DNA of 12,087 bases from an uncultured Kouleothrix sp. (GCA_937858455.1 CALLYN010000260.1:1-12087); one strand, 5' to 3'. Numbered from the stretch's first letter, positions 1 through 6,929 are shown. The notes: a model not told the origin generated them from the sequence alone. Program-made: numbers and translations.

Positions 1-331
1 CCTGATGGACGGCGTGGATGAGCGCGAGGTTGGGCGGCTGGCCGGCGAGCTGGGGCTGCCCGACGACTACGTGGCGGTGTCGGCGCAGCGCGGCTGGGGC
101 CTCGAGGCGCTGCTGGGCCGGATCGAGGAGACGCTGGGCCAGCGCATGCGCCCGATCGAGGCGTTCATCCCCTACAAGCGCAACGACCTAGTGGCGCTGT
201 GGCACCAGCGCGGCGTCGTCGATGCCGAGCAGTACGAGGCCGACGGCACGCGCATCAGCGGGCGCGTTCCTGCCGCAATCGCCGCGCAGATCGCGCCGTT
301 CCGGCTGAGCGGCGACGGCGCGGGCGCGTGA
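1..331 (+). CDS. hflX: GTPase HflX, C-terminal part (5' end outside window)
   Basis: This is the last ~109 residues of HflX, the ribosome-associated GTPase that splits or rescues stalled ribosomes, notably under heat stress. The frame is open from base 2 to the TGA ending at 331, and the true start lies upstream of the window. The G5-type motif is visible (V-S-A-Q-R-G-W-G, bases ~77-100), as expected at the end of an Obg/HflX-type G domain. It is followed by the HflX C-terminal extension, with I-P-Y-K-R-N-D-L-V and the G-V-V-D-A-E-Q-Y-E-A-D-G-T segment before a beta-strand end (R-V-P-A). The Ala/Gly tail after the last conserved residues is not conserved in the family. Only the C-terminus is seen, so a related Era/Obg-like GTPase cannot be excluded completely, but the tail motif is HflX-like. 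Confidence 0.85.
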   Translation, partial: LMDGVDEREVGRLAGELGLPDDYVAVSAQRGWGLEALLGRIEETLGQRMRPIEAFIPYKRNDLVALWHQRGVVDAEQYEADGTRISGRVPAAIAAQIAPFRLSGDGAGA

Positions 332-359
332 CCGCCGGCACACTTCCTATCGCAGTTAC

Positions 360-396
360 GCGGCGCGAGGAGCACTCCCTCGCGCCGCAGTTTGTT
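360..396 (+). terminator. Probable hairpin terminator of hflX
   Basis: An 11-bp perfect GC-rich stem (360-370 with 378-388) has a 7-nt loop and is followed by the short T-rich run AGTTTGTT. It starts 29 bases after the hflX stop codon. The U-tract is interrupted, so termination may be only partly intrinsic. A second, weaker hairpin (415-434; stem GCTCG/CGAGC plus CAA/TTG with a CG bulge) lies between this one and the converging DinB gene and could serve the opposite strand. Confidence 0.5.
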
Positions 397-449
397 GCAT
401 CCGCAAACATTTCCGCTCGCGCAAAGTTGCGAGCCTGCCACGCTCAGCG

Positions 450-941
450 TCAGGCCGCGCCTTCCCGATCGTGCAGCGCCGTCGCCAGCAGATCGATCTG
501 GCCAATATGATGTGTTGCGTGGAGCAGGTTGCGCAGGATGGCCTTCACGACACTGTGCGCCTCGCCGCGAATGTAGACCGTGCGGGCAAAGTCGTCGTCG
601 GTGAGCGCCTCGAGCGTGGCGAACAGGCGCTGCCAGCCGGCATCCCAGCGGGCCATGATCTGCTGCCGGGTGTCGCCGCCCTCGTGCACAAACTCGCGCG
701 GGCGCTGGCGATCGGCCTTCTCGCCATCGCTGGTCAGGAAATCAGTCCAGCGCGAGATGAAGTTGCCGCCGATGTGCTTGACCAGGATCGCAATGCTGTT
801 GGTGTGATCGTCGCCACCTTCTTTCAGCTGAGTGAAAAATGCCTCGTCGTCGACGCGGCCCAAGGCTGCCTCGGCCATGGCCTTCTGCTCCTGGTACTGG
901 GCAATCACCTCGGCCTTGAATTCCATCCACGCGCTGCTCAT
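450..941 (-). CDS. DinB-like / DUF1572 family protein
   Basis: A 163-residue protein of the DinB/YfiT-like four-helix bundle superfamily, closest in pattern to DUF1572. These are usually metal-binding proteins of unknown or thiol-transferase-like function; no substrate can be read from the sequence. Candidate metal ligands are His56 (in L-V-K-H-I-G-G-N) and His141, His144 and His145 (H-A-T-H-H-I-G-Q-I), the hallmark helix of the family. The start is chosen at the ATG at 941 because AGGAG sits 9 bases upstream. A longer reading frame to 1067 exists, but it would add a basic, family-foreign N-terminus and run into the palindrome at 1010-1102. The protein is complete by family length. It converges with hflX and follows another DinB-like gene on the same strand, about 300 bases away, so it probably has its own transcript. 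Confidence 0.85.
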   Translation of the reverse strand: MSSAWMEFKAEVIAQYQEQKAMAEAALGRVDDEAFFTQLKEGGDDHTNSIAILVKHIGGNFISRWTDFLTSDGEKADRQRPREFVHEGGDTRQQIMARWDAGWQRLFATLEALTDDDFARTVYIRGEAHSVVKAILRNLLHATHHIGQIDLLATALHDREGAA

Positions 942-1009
942 AGTCTCGTTCTCCTGTTGTCGGTAGCTCACAGAATGTACGCGGCGCTTCCCCTGCGGCC
1001 TTCGCGCTT

Positions 1010-1102
1010 CGGCAGAGCGGTACTTTTTCATGGATGGTGCTGAGATGTTGGCGCAAAGCGCCAACATCTCAGCACAAACGAAAGCGAAGTACCATGCTGC
1101 CG
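1010..1102. repeat. 93-bp imperfect palindrome with perfect 18-bp core stem
   Basis: The core is a perfect 18-bp inverted repeat (1037-1054 with 1058-1075) around an AAA loop. Outside it, after symmetric 11/11-base mismatched segments, comes a 7-bp stem (GGTACTT 1019-1025 with AAGTACC 1087-1093). After symmetric 3/3 mismatches comes a 6-bp stem (1010-1015 with 1097-1102). Equal loop lengths on both sides suggest a once-perfect palindrome that has decayed. It lies between two same-strand DinB-like genes. No T-run follows on either strand, so it is not a standard intrinsic terminator. It could be a MITE/REP-like element or a structured RNA. Confidence 0.7.
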
Positions 1103-1240
1103 CAGGCAGAAGGAGCCGATAGCGCAGGCGACCGCGTTTGTCCTGAATTTGAAAAGCATATCATACCAAATTTGGTGCGATGTTTGCGTTGGGTGTGGTG
1201 TGCTGTGCGACGATAAGCATCGTCGCGGGCGCGCGTAGCC
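1103..1240. other. Spacer downstream of the second DinB-like gene
   Basis: No gene is seen. There is a 12-bp perfect palindrome, ACCAAATTTGGT (1165-1176), in a locally AT-rich stretch that resembles an operator. There is also an 8-bp perfect hairpin with a 4-nt loop (1207-1214 with 1219-1226) just after the stop codon of the - strand gene ending at 1241. That hairpin has no U-run after it on the - strand, so it is at best a weak terminator. Confidence 0.4.
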
Positions 1241-1945
1241 TCAGGCTGGCTTGGCGCTCAGATCTTTGTCTTGCATCTCCCAGGCGTGATCGAGCGTGTG
1301 AAACACGGTGTGGCGGATGAGGTAGCGCAGCGGCCACGTGCGGGCCAGCTTGCCCTGGGCATGCAGCGCGCGAATGGCGCCGCAATAGGCGTCGCGGTGC
1401 GCGCTCAACCCCTCGGCGGTGAGCATTGCCTCGGCAGGCGTGAGCACGCCCAGCTTCCTCGCCCAGTCCTGCTCTGCGGCAAACGTATGGCGAACGATAT
1501 GGTCGCGATCGCGCCCTCCGCCGCGCGGGCCGCGCTGCATCTCGGCCGACACGCGCGCGCGCACAGCGTCGAAAAACGCCCAGCTCGCGCGCATCAGGCT
1601 CAGCTCGCGCTCGAGCGCCGCGCCCGGCACGGCCTGCTGGTCGATGCTCGAAAACCCGAACGAGATGCCCCAGAAGTCGGTGGAGCCAGTGCCGGGATAG
1701 CGCTCGGCGACCTCGACGCCGCTGATCGCCGCGAACTTGGCCAGCATCCCGGCCAGCTCGGCCACCGCCGCATAGCGCGGAACGTAGGATCGCAGGCGCT
1801 CAATCGCGTCCTGCTCGGTCGCCGCCCCGCGCGCGAGGCCGGGCCAATCCGGCGCCACCGCCACAACCTTCTTGCCTCTCGGCCCGATTTCCAGCATCAC
1901 CCGCATATGCTTCGTCACGGCGGCTCCAATCATCGTAGTAGGCAT
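1241..1945 (-). CDS. DinB-like protein with HicB-like N-terminal segment
   Basis: A protein of up to 234 residues. Residues ~80-234 look like a DinB-type helical bundle: Asp/Arg/His-rich R-D-H-I-V-R-H-T-F (His149, His153) and the C-terminal Y-L-I-R-H-T-V-F-H-T-L-D-H-A-W-E, whose His212, His216 and His220 are probable metal ligands. Residues ~14-65 (M-L-E-I-G...V-V-A-V-A-P-D-W-P-G-L-A-R-G...A-I-E-R-L-R) resemble the short alpha/beta fold of the HicB/UPF0150 type (predicted antitoxin-like), here fused rather than separate. The start is uncertain. ATG 1945 has no clear Shine-Dalgarno but lies just after a TATGAT, which fits a very short leader. The in-frame GTG at 1918 has GGAG five bases upstream and would remove nine residues. 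The function is unknown; stop TGA is at 1241-1243. Confidence 0.75.
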   Translation of the reverse strand: MPTTMIGAAVTKHMRVMLEIGPRGKKVVAVAPDWPGLARGAATEQDAIERLRSYVPRYAAVAELAGMLAKFAAISGVEVAERYPGTGSTDFWGISFGFSSIDQQAVPGAALERELSLMRASWAFFDAVRARVSAEMQRGPRGGGRDRDHIVRHTFAAEQDWARKLGVLTPAEAMLTAEGLSAHRDAYCGAIRALHAQGKLARTWPLRYLIRHTVFHTLDHAWEMQDKDLSAKPA

Positions 1946-1956
1946 GGTGTGACTCT

Positions 1957-1962
1957 ATCATA
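1957..1962 (-). promoter_or_regulatory. Possible -10 box for the 1241-1945 gene
   Basis: On the - strand TATGAT (5 of 6 to TATAAT) ends 11 bases before the ATG at 1945, implying a leader of only a few bases. No good -35 is seen. This is weak evidence on its own, but the MFS gene shows the same arrangement more clearly. Confidence 0.3.
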
Positions 1963-2021
1963 GTTTGCGGGGTTTGGCGCTGCACAAAGCGGGCCACCAT
2001 TGCGCGGCGCCGATCGACATC

Positions 2022-2546
2022 CCCCGCGCGGCGACTTGCATTCCCCGCGCCACGACTAGCACTCCATGCCCGCCGAGCGACATCCCCCGCCCGGCGACTT
2101 GCATTCCCCGCGCGGCGACTTGCATTCCCCGCGCCATGACTTGCATTCCATGCCCGCCGAGCGACATCCCCCGCCCGGCGACTTGCATTCCCCGCGCCAC
2201 GACTTGCACTCCATGCCCGCCGAGCGACATCCCCCGCGCGGCGACTTGCATTCCCCGCGCCATGACTTGCATTCCCCGCGCCATGACTTGCATTCCATGC
2301 CCGCCGAGCGACATCCCCCGCGCGGCGACTTGCATTCCCTGCGCCACGACAATCATTCCATGCCCGCCGAGCGACATCCCCCGCGCGGCGACTTGCATTC
2401 CCTGCGCCACGACTAGCACTCCCCGCCCGGCGACTTGCACTCCCCGCCCGGCGACTTGCATTCCCCGCCCGGCGACTTGCATTCCCCGCCCGGCGACAAT
2501 CATTCCGCACCCGCCGAGCGACATCCCCCGCGCAATAACTAGCATT
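2022..2546. repeat. Tandem array A: 25 in-register 21-bp units
   Basis: Twenty-five consecutive units of exactly 21 bp without a single indel. There are three unit types. A is CCCCGC(G/C)CGGC then GACTTGCATT. B is CCCCGCGCCA(C/T) then GACTTGCATT. C is CCATGCCCGCC then GAGCGACATC. The order is A B C A A B C A B C A B B C A B C A B A A A A C and a diverged last unit (2526-2546) containing AATAACTAGCATT. C-A-B (63 bp) is thus the basic higher-order unit. Some units carry GACAATCATT or GACTAGCACT variants. Because 21 is a multiple of three, frames without a stop in the consensus stay open on both strands. The long open frames here (1965-2753 + and 1958-2632 -) are explained by that and are not called as genes. 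There are no spacers, so it is not a CRISPR array. Confidence 0.95.
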
Positions 2547-2551
2547 CTTGT

Positions 2552-2590
2552 TGTGATGCCCTGCCCGGCGAAGCCGGGCAGGGCATCACA
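2552..2590. repeat. 18-bp-stem hairpin with GAA loop, copy A
   Basis: A perfect inverted repeat: 2552-2569 pairs with 2573-2590 around GAA. It lies five bases after array A and is identical at 7238-7276. Neither strand has a T-run following, so classical intrinsic termination is not supported. The same design (18-bp stem, 3-nt loop) occurs with unrelated bases at 1037-1075. Confidence 0.85.
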
Positions 2591-2663
2591 CAAAGAAATT
2601 CGGGAGTGGCTTCGCCGCCCCCGAACCCCCACAATACAGCACCTGTTCAGCCGAAGGAAGAAA
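2591..2663. repeat. Conserved tail of the array element, copy A
   Basis: This tail is repeated at 7277-7349 without indels and with five substitutions. It contains a small hairpin (GTGGC-TTC-GCCGC, 2606-2618, one G-T pair) flanked by TTCGGG and CCCGAA, then the A-rich AGGAAGAAA where similarity to the other copy stops. Confidence 0.8.
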
Positions 2664-2922
2664 CTCTTGCAACCGCGCGTGGTGCTTCGCTGCGCTCACA
2701 GCGTACCAAGCTGGCCCGCCGCATATACTAAAAATTCTCTTTGGTGCGTTTAGTAAAAAACAGGATATTTCACAACCCCGCTGCCAGGGCGCCGCGACCA
2801 CGCAGCCATGCAACGGTATGCGTTTAGATCGCGCAACGTCGCAACCTTTCTAGACGTACTTAAGGATACAATGACCGATAGCGCCGACAACACAGTTTGT
2901 CGTGAATACAAGGAGCCGTCGC
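2664..2922 (+). promoter_or_regulatory. Upstream region of the CHAT unit with AT-rich inverted repeat and -10 candidate
   Basis: No gene is seen in these 259 bases. An unusually AT-rich island (about 2721-2780) holds a 7-bp inverted repeat, TACTAAA (2726-2732) and TTTAGTA (2749-2755), spaced by 16 bases, which is suitable for a dimeric regulator. TACAAT (2867-2872) is a plausible -10 and would give a leader of ~43 bases to the ATG at 2923, but no clear -35 precedes it. A 6-bp hairpin (CGACAA 2885-2890 with TTGTCG 2897-2902) would lie in that leader just before the Shine-Dalgarno. Regulation by structure or a repressor is possible but only inferred. Confidence 0.35.
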
Positions 2923-3273
2923 ATGGAACAGCTCACACCATTCCGCGTTACACTTCCGGCTTCTCTGCCGGCGAGCGATCGTGAGACGCTGATCGCTTCG
3001 CTGCAAACCGTGGCTACGGTACAAATCGCCGAAAAAAAAGACCCCACGATCGACGCGATCTTTGCCGTTGTCAAGCAGGCCGGCGATGCCGCCGACGCAA
3101 TCATCAATATCGTGACACTGGCCGGCATGATCTATGGCTGGGCGCGCGCGTTGCACAAGCGCGGCATTATCCCCGATGTCACGCTGTTCCGACCCGATCA
3201 GCCCGAGCTTAATCTTTCGCGTGTTCAGAGCACGCAAGAGATCGAAGCCTGGCTGCGCCACATGACTCGCTAA
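2923..3273 (+). CDS. Small protein preceding CHAT-STAND gene (possibly EACC1-like)
   Basis: A 116-residue protein that I do not recognise with certainty. ATG 2923 is chosen because AAGGAG lies 7 bases upstream; the in-frame GTG at 2902 has no such site. The order of elements is a strand-like start (F-R-V-T-L), a helix with polar residues (18-32), then a hydrophobic, Gly/Ala-rich helical middle (about 43-76, ending Y-G-W-A-R-A-L-H-K-R). Next comes a beta-like P-D-V-T-L-F with a short L-N-L-S strand, and a final helix (E-I-E-A-W-L). This order resembles the small effector-associated constant component proteins (EACC1) described next to STAND NTPase conflict genes, but no diagnostic motif allows a firm assignment. 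A weakly membrane-associated helix is the alternative. It ends 17 bases before the CHAT gene, so the two are almost certainly co-transcribed and probably act together. Confidence 0.75.
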   Translation: MEQLTPFRVTLPASLPASDRETLIASLQTVATVQIAEKKDPTIDAIFAVVKQAGDAADAIINIVTLAGMIYGWARALHKRGIIPDVTLFRPDQPELNLSRVQSTQEIEAWLRHMTR

Positions 3274-3290
3274 TATCAAGCAGAGGCAGT

Positions 3291-6200
3291 ATGAGCACAC
3301 AGGCCAGCACCCGCCCTTTACGCATGCTCGCCCTGATCGCAGCGCCACTTGTGCAGCGCCGGGCCGAAGGCGAGGCTTTGCCGATCCAACCGTTGAATAC
3401 TGTGCGCGAGCTTGAAGGGATTATCGAGGCGTGCAAACTTGCCGACACGCCAGTCGCCATCGATATCCAGACCGAGATCGCCACCACCGAGGCGCTTGGC
3501 CGCGCCTTTGGCAGTGTGCAGGGCAGCTTCGACCTTGTACATTTCAGCGGCCACGGTGCCGGGAGCGCCGATGGCGCCGCGCTTGTGCTTGAAGACACTG
3601 CCGACCTTGGCGCCGCCCGCCTGGTCGATGCCGCCGAGCTTGGCGCTCTGCTTGGCCCGCATCCATGTCGCCTGGCGTTTCTCAGCGCCTGCCACTCGGA
3701 AGGTCTCGCCGCAGCTTTGATCGGGCGCGGCGTTGCGCATGTCGTCGCAATCAATGCCGACGACGCCATCCTCGACCTTGCGGCGCAAGCGCTCGCTCGC
3801 TGCTTCTACAGTGTACTGCTGAGCGGGCGCAGTGTGCAGGAGGCTTTTGATCGGGCAGTTCAGGCAGTGCGCTCGGACGACGCGCTGCGGAAGATCCTCG
3901 ATCCGCACACCCTGCAGCCGGTGAACCTTGCCGAGGCGCTCAAGTTCCGGCTGCTTCCAGACAATGATCAGGCTCACGCAGCGCCGCTCGCGCGCGATCT
4001 TCCTCAGGGCGAGGCTCGCTTTCGCCGGCCGCCGTGGAATGAGCGCACGAATCTTTCGAACGAGCCACGCGGCGCAATCTTTGTTGGGCGCCAGCGCGAA
4101 ATTCACCATATCACCGGGCTGTTGCGCAGCCACCGCTGCGTCAGTATTACCGGATTTGGCGGCATGGGCAAAACCGCCCTCGCCGAGGCTGCCGGCCGCT
4201 GGCAGCACGAGCGCGCGCGCTGGCCCGACGGCGTGGTGCTAGTGGAGCTGCGCGCTGTGCAGCGTGCCGCCGATGCGCGCGGTGCGATTGCTCGCGCCCT
4301 GACCGACCAGGCGCACATTGTAGCTGGCGACCAGGCGAAAATCGCCGAAAGTAACATCGCGCTGGCCCAGGCACTGCGCGATCTGCATATGCTACTCATC
4401 CTCGACGATGTCGACGCATTGATCGAGGCCGACCCCACGGGCCTCACGGATATACTTCGGCAGCTGCTAGGTACACGCGCCTTGCGCCTGCTGCTGACAA
4501 GCCGGCATTCGGTTACACAGCAGATTGTCCATCGCACCATTCTATTACCCCGGCTCGTGCCCGAAGAAGCCTTTGTTGCATTTCGCAGCTACGCGCCGCC
4601 GGATAGCTGGGGCAAGTTTACCGACGTTGATCGCGCAGCGCTGCCCGAGCTGCTGCAGCTGCTCGACGGCTACCCTTTCCCCATACGCCTGGCCGCCGCC
4701 TATCTGCAGCAGCAAGGCTGCGGCATCGCCGGCCTGGTTCAGAAGCTTCGCAAGCAGCCACACGTTCCAATGCAGTACCAGGGCGAGCAAGCTAATCGCG
4801 AGACCAGCCTGGTAGCAACGCTTAACCTGTCATATCAGGCTCTACCTTTGGCGGCACAGCAGCTGCTGCCAGTGCTAGCGTTGTTCCCAGCCGGGCTTAG
4901 CCGCACGGCGGCCCGCGCCATTCTTGGCACCGAAGGTGTTGACCTTCTAGAGACGTTGACACGCTATGCCCTGGCCGAGCGGCGTGAAGACCCTCTCGCA
5001 TTCGGAGCAGCGGCTGATGACCACACAGTGTATCAGCGCTTTATTCTACCCGAGCCGGCTCGCTGGTATGCCGAAGGGCACCAGCAGCCCGGATTGCTTG
5101 ACCAGTATGCCCCAGCTGCGCTGGAATATTTCCATCGCTTTATCGGCGATGTCGATACACAGATCAGCGGGCATGGCAAAGCCGCCGAAGGGCGCCAGCT
5201 ACTCGCGATCGAGCAGCCCAACTGGCGCCGCTTCCTCGACTGGGGGTACACAAATGAACAAACTGAACGCAGCTGCCTGAGCGCCCAGGCCACGGGCCGG
5301 CTTGGCAACTACTGGACGCTCACCGGTGAACAAAGATTGCCAGCGATATCGGAGCGCCTACAACACGCGCTGGCGGCAGCACGGCGCCTCCATGATCGCG
5401 CGGCCGAAGCGAATGTGCTCCAGGCGATCGGCGATGTCCAGCAGTTTCGAGATGATCGCGATGCCGCGCTGACCAGCTACACGCAGGCCCTCGCCCTCTA
5501 CCGCGAGATTGGCGATCGTCTCGGCGAAGCGAATGTGCTCCAGGCGATCGGCGATGTCCAGCAGTTTCGAGATGATCGCGATGCCGCGCTGACCAGCTAC
5601 ACGCAGGCCCTCGCCCTCTACCGCGAGATTGGCGCAAATCTCGGCGAAGCGAATGTGCTCCAGGCGATCGGCGATGTCCAGCAGTTTCGAGATGATCGCG
5701 ATGCCGCGCTGACCAGCTACACGCAGGCCCTCGCCCTCTACCGCGAGATTGGCGATCGTCTCGGCGAAGCGAATGTGCTCGCGGCACAAAGCCGCTTGCT
5801 GCTCGATAGCAATGTGCAAGCTTCCGAGCAGCTGCTCGATCAAGCGTTCCATATACGCCGTGAAATCGACGATGTGTATGGTGAAGGCGCCGATCTTGGC
5901 AACTACGGTATCGCCCTGCTGCAGCGCGGCAAGCATGCCGAGGCGCTTGGCTATCTCGAGCGCGCACGCGAGCTTTTTCGCGCGCGTGGGATCCACGAGC
6001 TGCTTGCTCAAATCGATCAGCTCATCGCGCAGGCCCGCCAGGGGCACGCCTCAGCCTCAACGCGCCCCGCCGACACAACCGAGCCAGCATCTGTCACGCT
6101 TCCCGACGGCCTCGCGGCCCGCCTCGTGGCCGCCGGCGCCACCGACGAAGCAAGCCTACGCCGCGCCCTCGACGCCGACGCGCAGCTTCGCGAAGAGTTC

Positions 6201-6929
6201 GAGGCATTCCTGGCAGCGCATCACGAGCAGCGCGCGCAAGCCAGCCTGAACAAACTGCTCCAGGCGTTCATCGCCGTCGGCAATCAGGATGCTCTAGCCG
6301 GCTTCTGGCAATCACTACCGCCGGAGCTAGAAGGCAGCTTTACTGCCTTTGTCGAAACACAGATCCGCCAGGCCGAGCAATCGGGCAACCGCGATCTGGC
6401 CGAAGGACTGCGCCAGCGCCTCGATGGATTAGATTGGCTGCGCTCGGGCCAAATGTCGCGCGTTGCGGAATTGCAGCGCGCTTTTGAACGCTACCAGCAG
6501 GCATACCAGGCCGCCGAACAATCCAACGATGTACAGCTGTGGCAGGCCGCCGCCGAGGCCGGCGCGGCCCTGCTCGCGCCAGAGTTCGCTGCGACCCCTG
6601 GCGTCGGGTGGGATGACCTGCGCGCGTACCTCGCCGACACTTATAACCGCCTGGGCAATGCCCACGGAGACGCCAACGACAAAGCGGCAGCCCTGGCAGC
6701 CTTTGAGCAAGCCATCGCGCTTCAGCCCGATGTTGCAATGTGGCGCCGCAACCGCGCAGGTACGCTGATCGACCTGGGCGAACTCAACATGGCCGAGGCC
6801 GAAATCGCCGCCGCACGCACGCTTGAGCCCGAGGCGCCGCGCCTGGACGAGCTTGATGCCGCGCTAACCCAGGCCCGTGCAATGCCTGCAAGCACCGAGC
6901 CACCGGGCAGCGCACCAGCAACCTCGTAA
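3291..6929 (+). CDS. CHAT protease - NB-ARC/STAND NTPase - TPR protein (NLR-like)
   Basis: A 1212-residue protein, probably a cytoplasmic signal-activated protease switch. Residues ~10-225 form a CHAT (caspase-like) domain with His88 in V-H-F-S-G-H-G and Cys134 in F-L-S-A-C-H-S, so the catalytic pair is intact. Residues ~260-560 are an NB-ARC-type STAND ATPase: Walker A G288-F-G-G-M-G-K-T295, Walker B L-L-I-L-D-D-V-D (368-375), sensor-like L-L-L-T-S-R (400-405) and a GLPL-equivalent G-Y-P-F-P-I (460-465). Residues ~690-910 are TPRs, including three 40-residue units identical but for two residues. Residues ~930-1050 are a helical segment (L-P-D-G-L-A-A-R-L, F-W-Q-S-L-P-P-E-L-E) of a kind common beside CHAT/TPR modules. 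About 1105-1197 is a final TPR-like pair. The start ATG has AGAGG four bases upstream. It shows frequent CTT/CTC leucine codons, unlike the CTG-dominated MFS gene. Role in phage defence or regulated death is inferred from architecture. Confidence 0.9.
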   Translation: MSTQASTRPLRMLALIAAPLVQRRAEGEALPIQPLNTVRELEGIIEACKLADTPVAIDIQTEIATTEALGRAFGSVQGSFDLVHFSGHGAGSADGAALVLEDTADLGAARLVDAAELGALLGPHPCRLAFLSACHSEGLAAALIGRGVAHVVAINADDAILDLAAQALARCFYSVLLSGRSVQEAFDRAVQAVRSDDALRKILDPHTLQPVNLAEALKFRLLPDNDQAHAAPLARDLPQGEARFRRPPWNERTNLSNEPRGAIFVGRQREIHHITGLLRSHRCVSITGFGGMGKTALAEAAGRWQHERARWPDGVVLVELRAVQRAADARGAIARALTDQAHIVAGDQAKIAESNIALAQALRDLHMLLILDDVDALIEADPTGLTDILRQLLGTRALRLLLTSRHSVTQQIVHRTILLPRLVPEEAFVAFRSYAPPDSWGKFTDVDRAALPELLQLLDGYPFPIRLAAAYLQQQGCGIAGLVQKLRKQPHVPMQYQGEQANRETSLVATLNLSYQALPLAAQQLLPVLALFPAGLSRTAARAILGTEGVDLLETLTRYALAERREDPLAFGAAADDHTVYQRFILPEPARWYAEGHQQPGLLDQYAPAALEYFHRFIGDVDTQISGHGKAAEGRQLLAIEQPNWRRFLDWGYTNEQTERSCLSAQATGRLGNYWTLTGEQRLPAISERLQHALAAARRLHDRAAEANVLQAIGDVQQFRDDRDAALTSYTQALALYREIGDRLGEANVLQAIGDVQQFRDDRDAALTSYTQALALYREIGANLGEANVLQAIGDVQQFRDDRDAALTSYTQALALYREIGDRLGEANVLAAQSRLLLDSNVQASEQLLDQAFHIRREIDDVYGEGADLGNYGIALLQRGKHAEALGYLERARELFRARGIHELLAQIDQLIAQARQGHASASTRPADTTEPASVTLPDGLAARLVAAGATDEASLRRALDADAQLREEFEAFLAAHHEQRAQASLNKLLQAFIAVGNQDALAGFWQSLPPELEGSFTAFVETQIRQAEQSGNRDLAEGLRQRLDGLDWLRSGQMSRVAELQRAFERYQQAYQAAEQSNDVQLWQAAAEAGAALLAPEFAATPGVGWDDLRAYLADTYNRLGNAHGDANDKAAALAAFEQAIALQPDVAMWRRNRAGTLIDLGELNMAEAEIAAARTLEPEAPRLDELDAALTQARAMPASTEPPGSAPATS
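5405..5780 (+). repeat. 120-bp tandem repeats encoding TPR units
   Basis: Three full copies and the start of a fourth follow a strict 120-bp period inside the CHAT-STAND gene. Each encodes one 40-residue TPR unit (A-N-V-L-Q-A-I-G-D-V-Q-Q-F ... A-L-Y-R-E-I-G). Copies are identical even at synonymous positions, except for the GATCG versus CAAAT change near 5635-5639. That pattern means recent duplication or ongoing gene conversion rather than old, selected repeats. Confidence 0.97.

Noticed and set aside
942..1067. N-terminal extension of the DinB/DUF1572 protein to the ATG at 1067
   Set aside because: The added residues are basic, unlike the family, and would be encoded partly by the palindrome. 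ATG 941 has a good AGGAG.
2022..2546. CRISPR array
   Set aside because: Units are directly adjacent with no unique spacers, and no cas genes are in the window.
1958..2753. Long open frames on both strands through array A, encoding 7-residue repeats (for example R-G-M-Q-V-A-G)
   Set aside because: A 21-bp period without a stop in the consensus keeps several frames open on both strands at once. The frames continue through a perfect hairpin, lack a convincing start and ribosome binding site, and show no recognisable domain.
2871..2984. A 37-codon upstream open frame (ATG after AAGG) overlapping the start of the small CHAT partner
   Set aside because: It overlaps the better-supported ATG 2923 in another frame, has no recognisable product, and its ATG overlaps the candidate -10 box. 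It is kept only as a remote possibility of translational coupling.
5358..6047. A - strand open frame with repeated residues antisense to the TPR region
   Set aside because: It mirrors the 120-bp tandem repeats of the CHAT-STAND gene and has no independent coding evidence.
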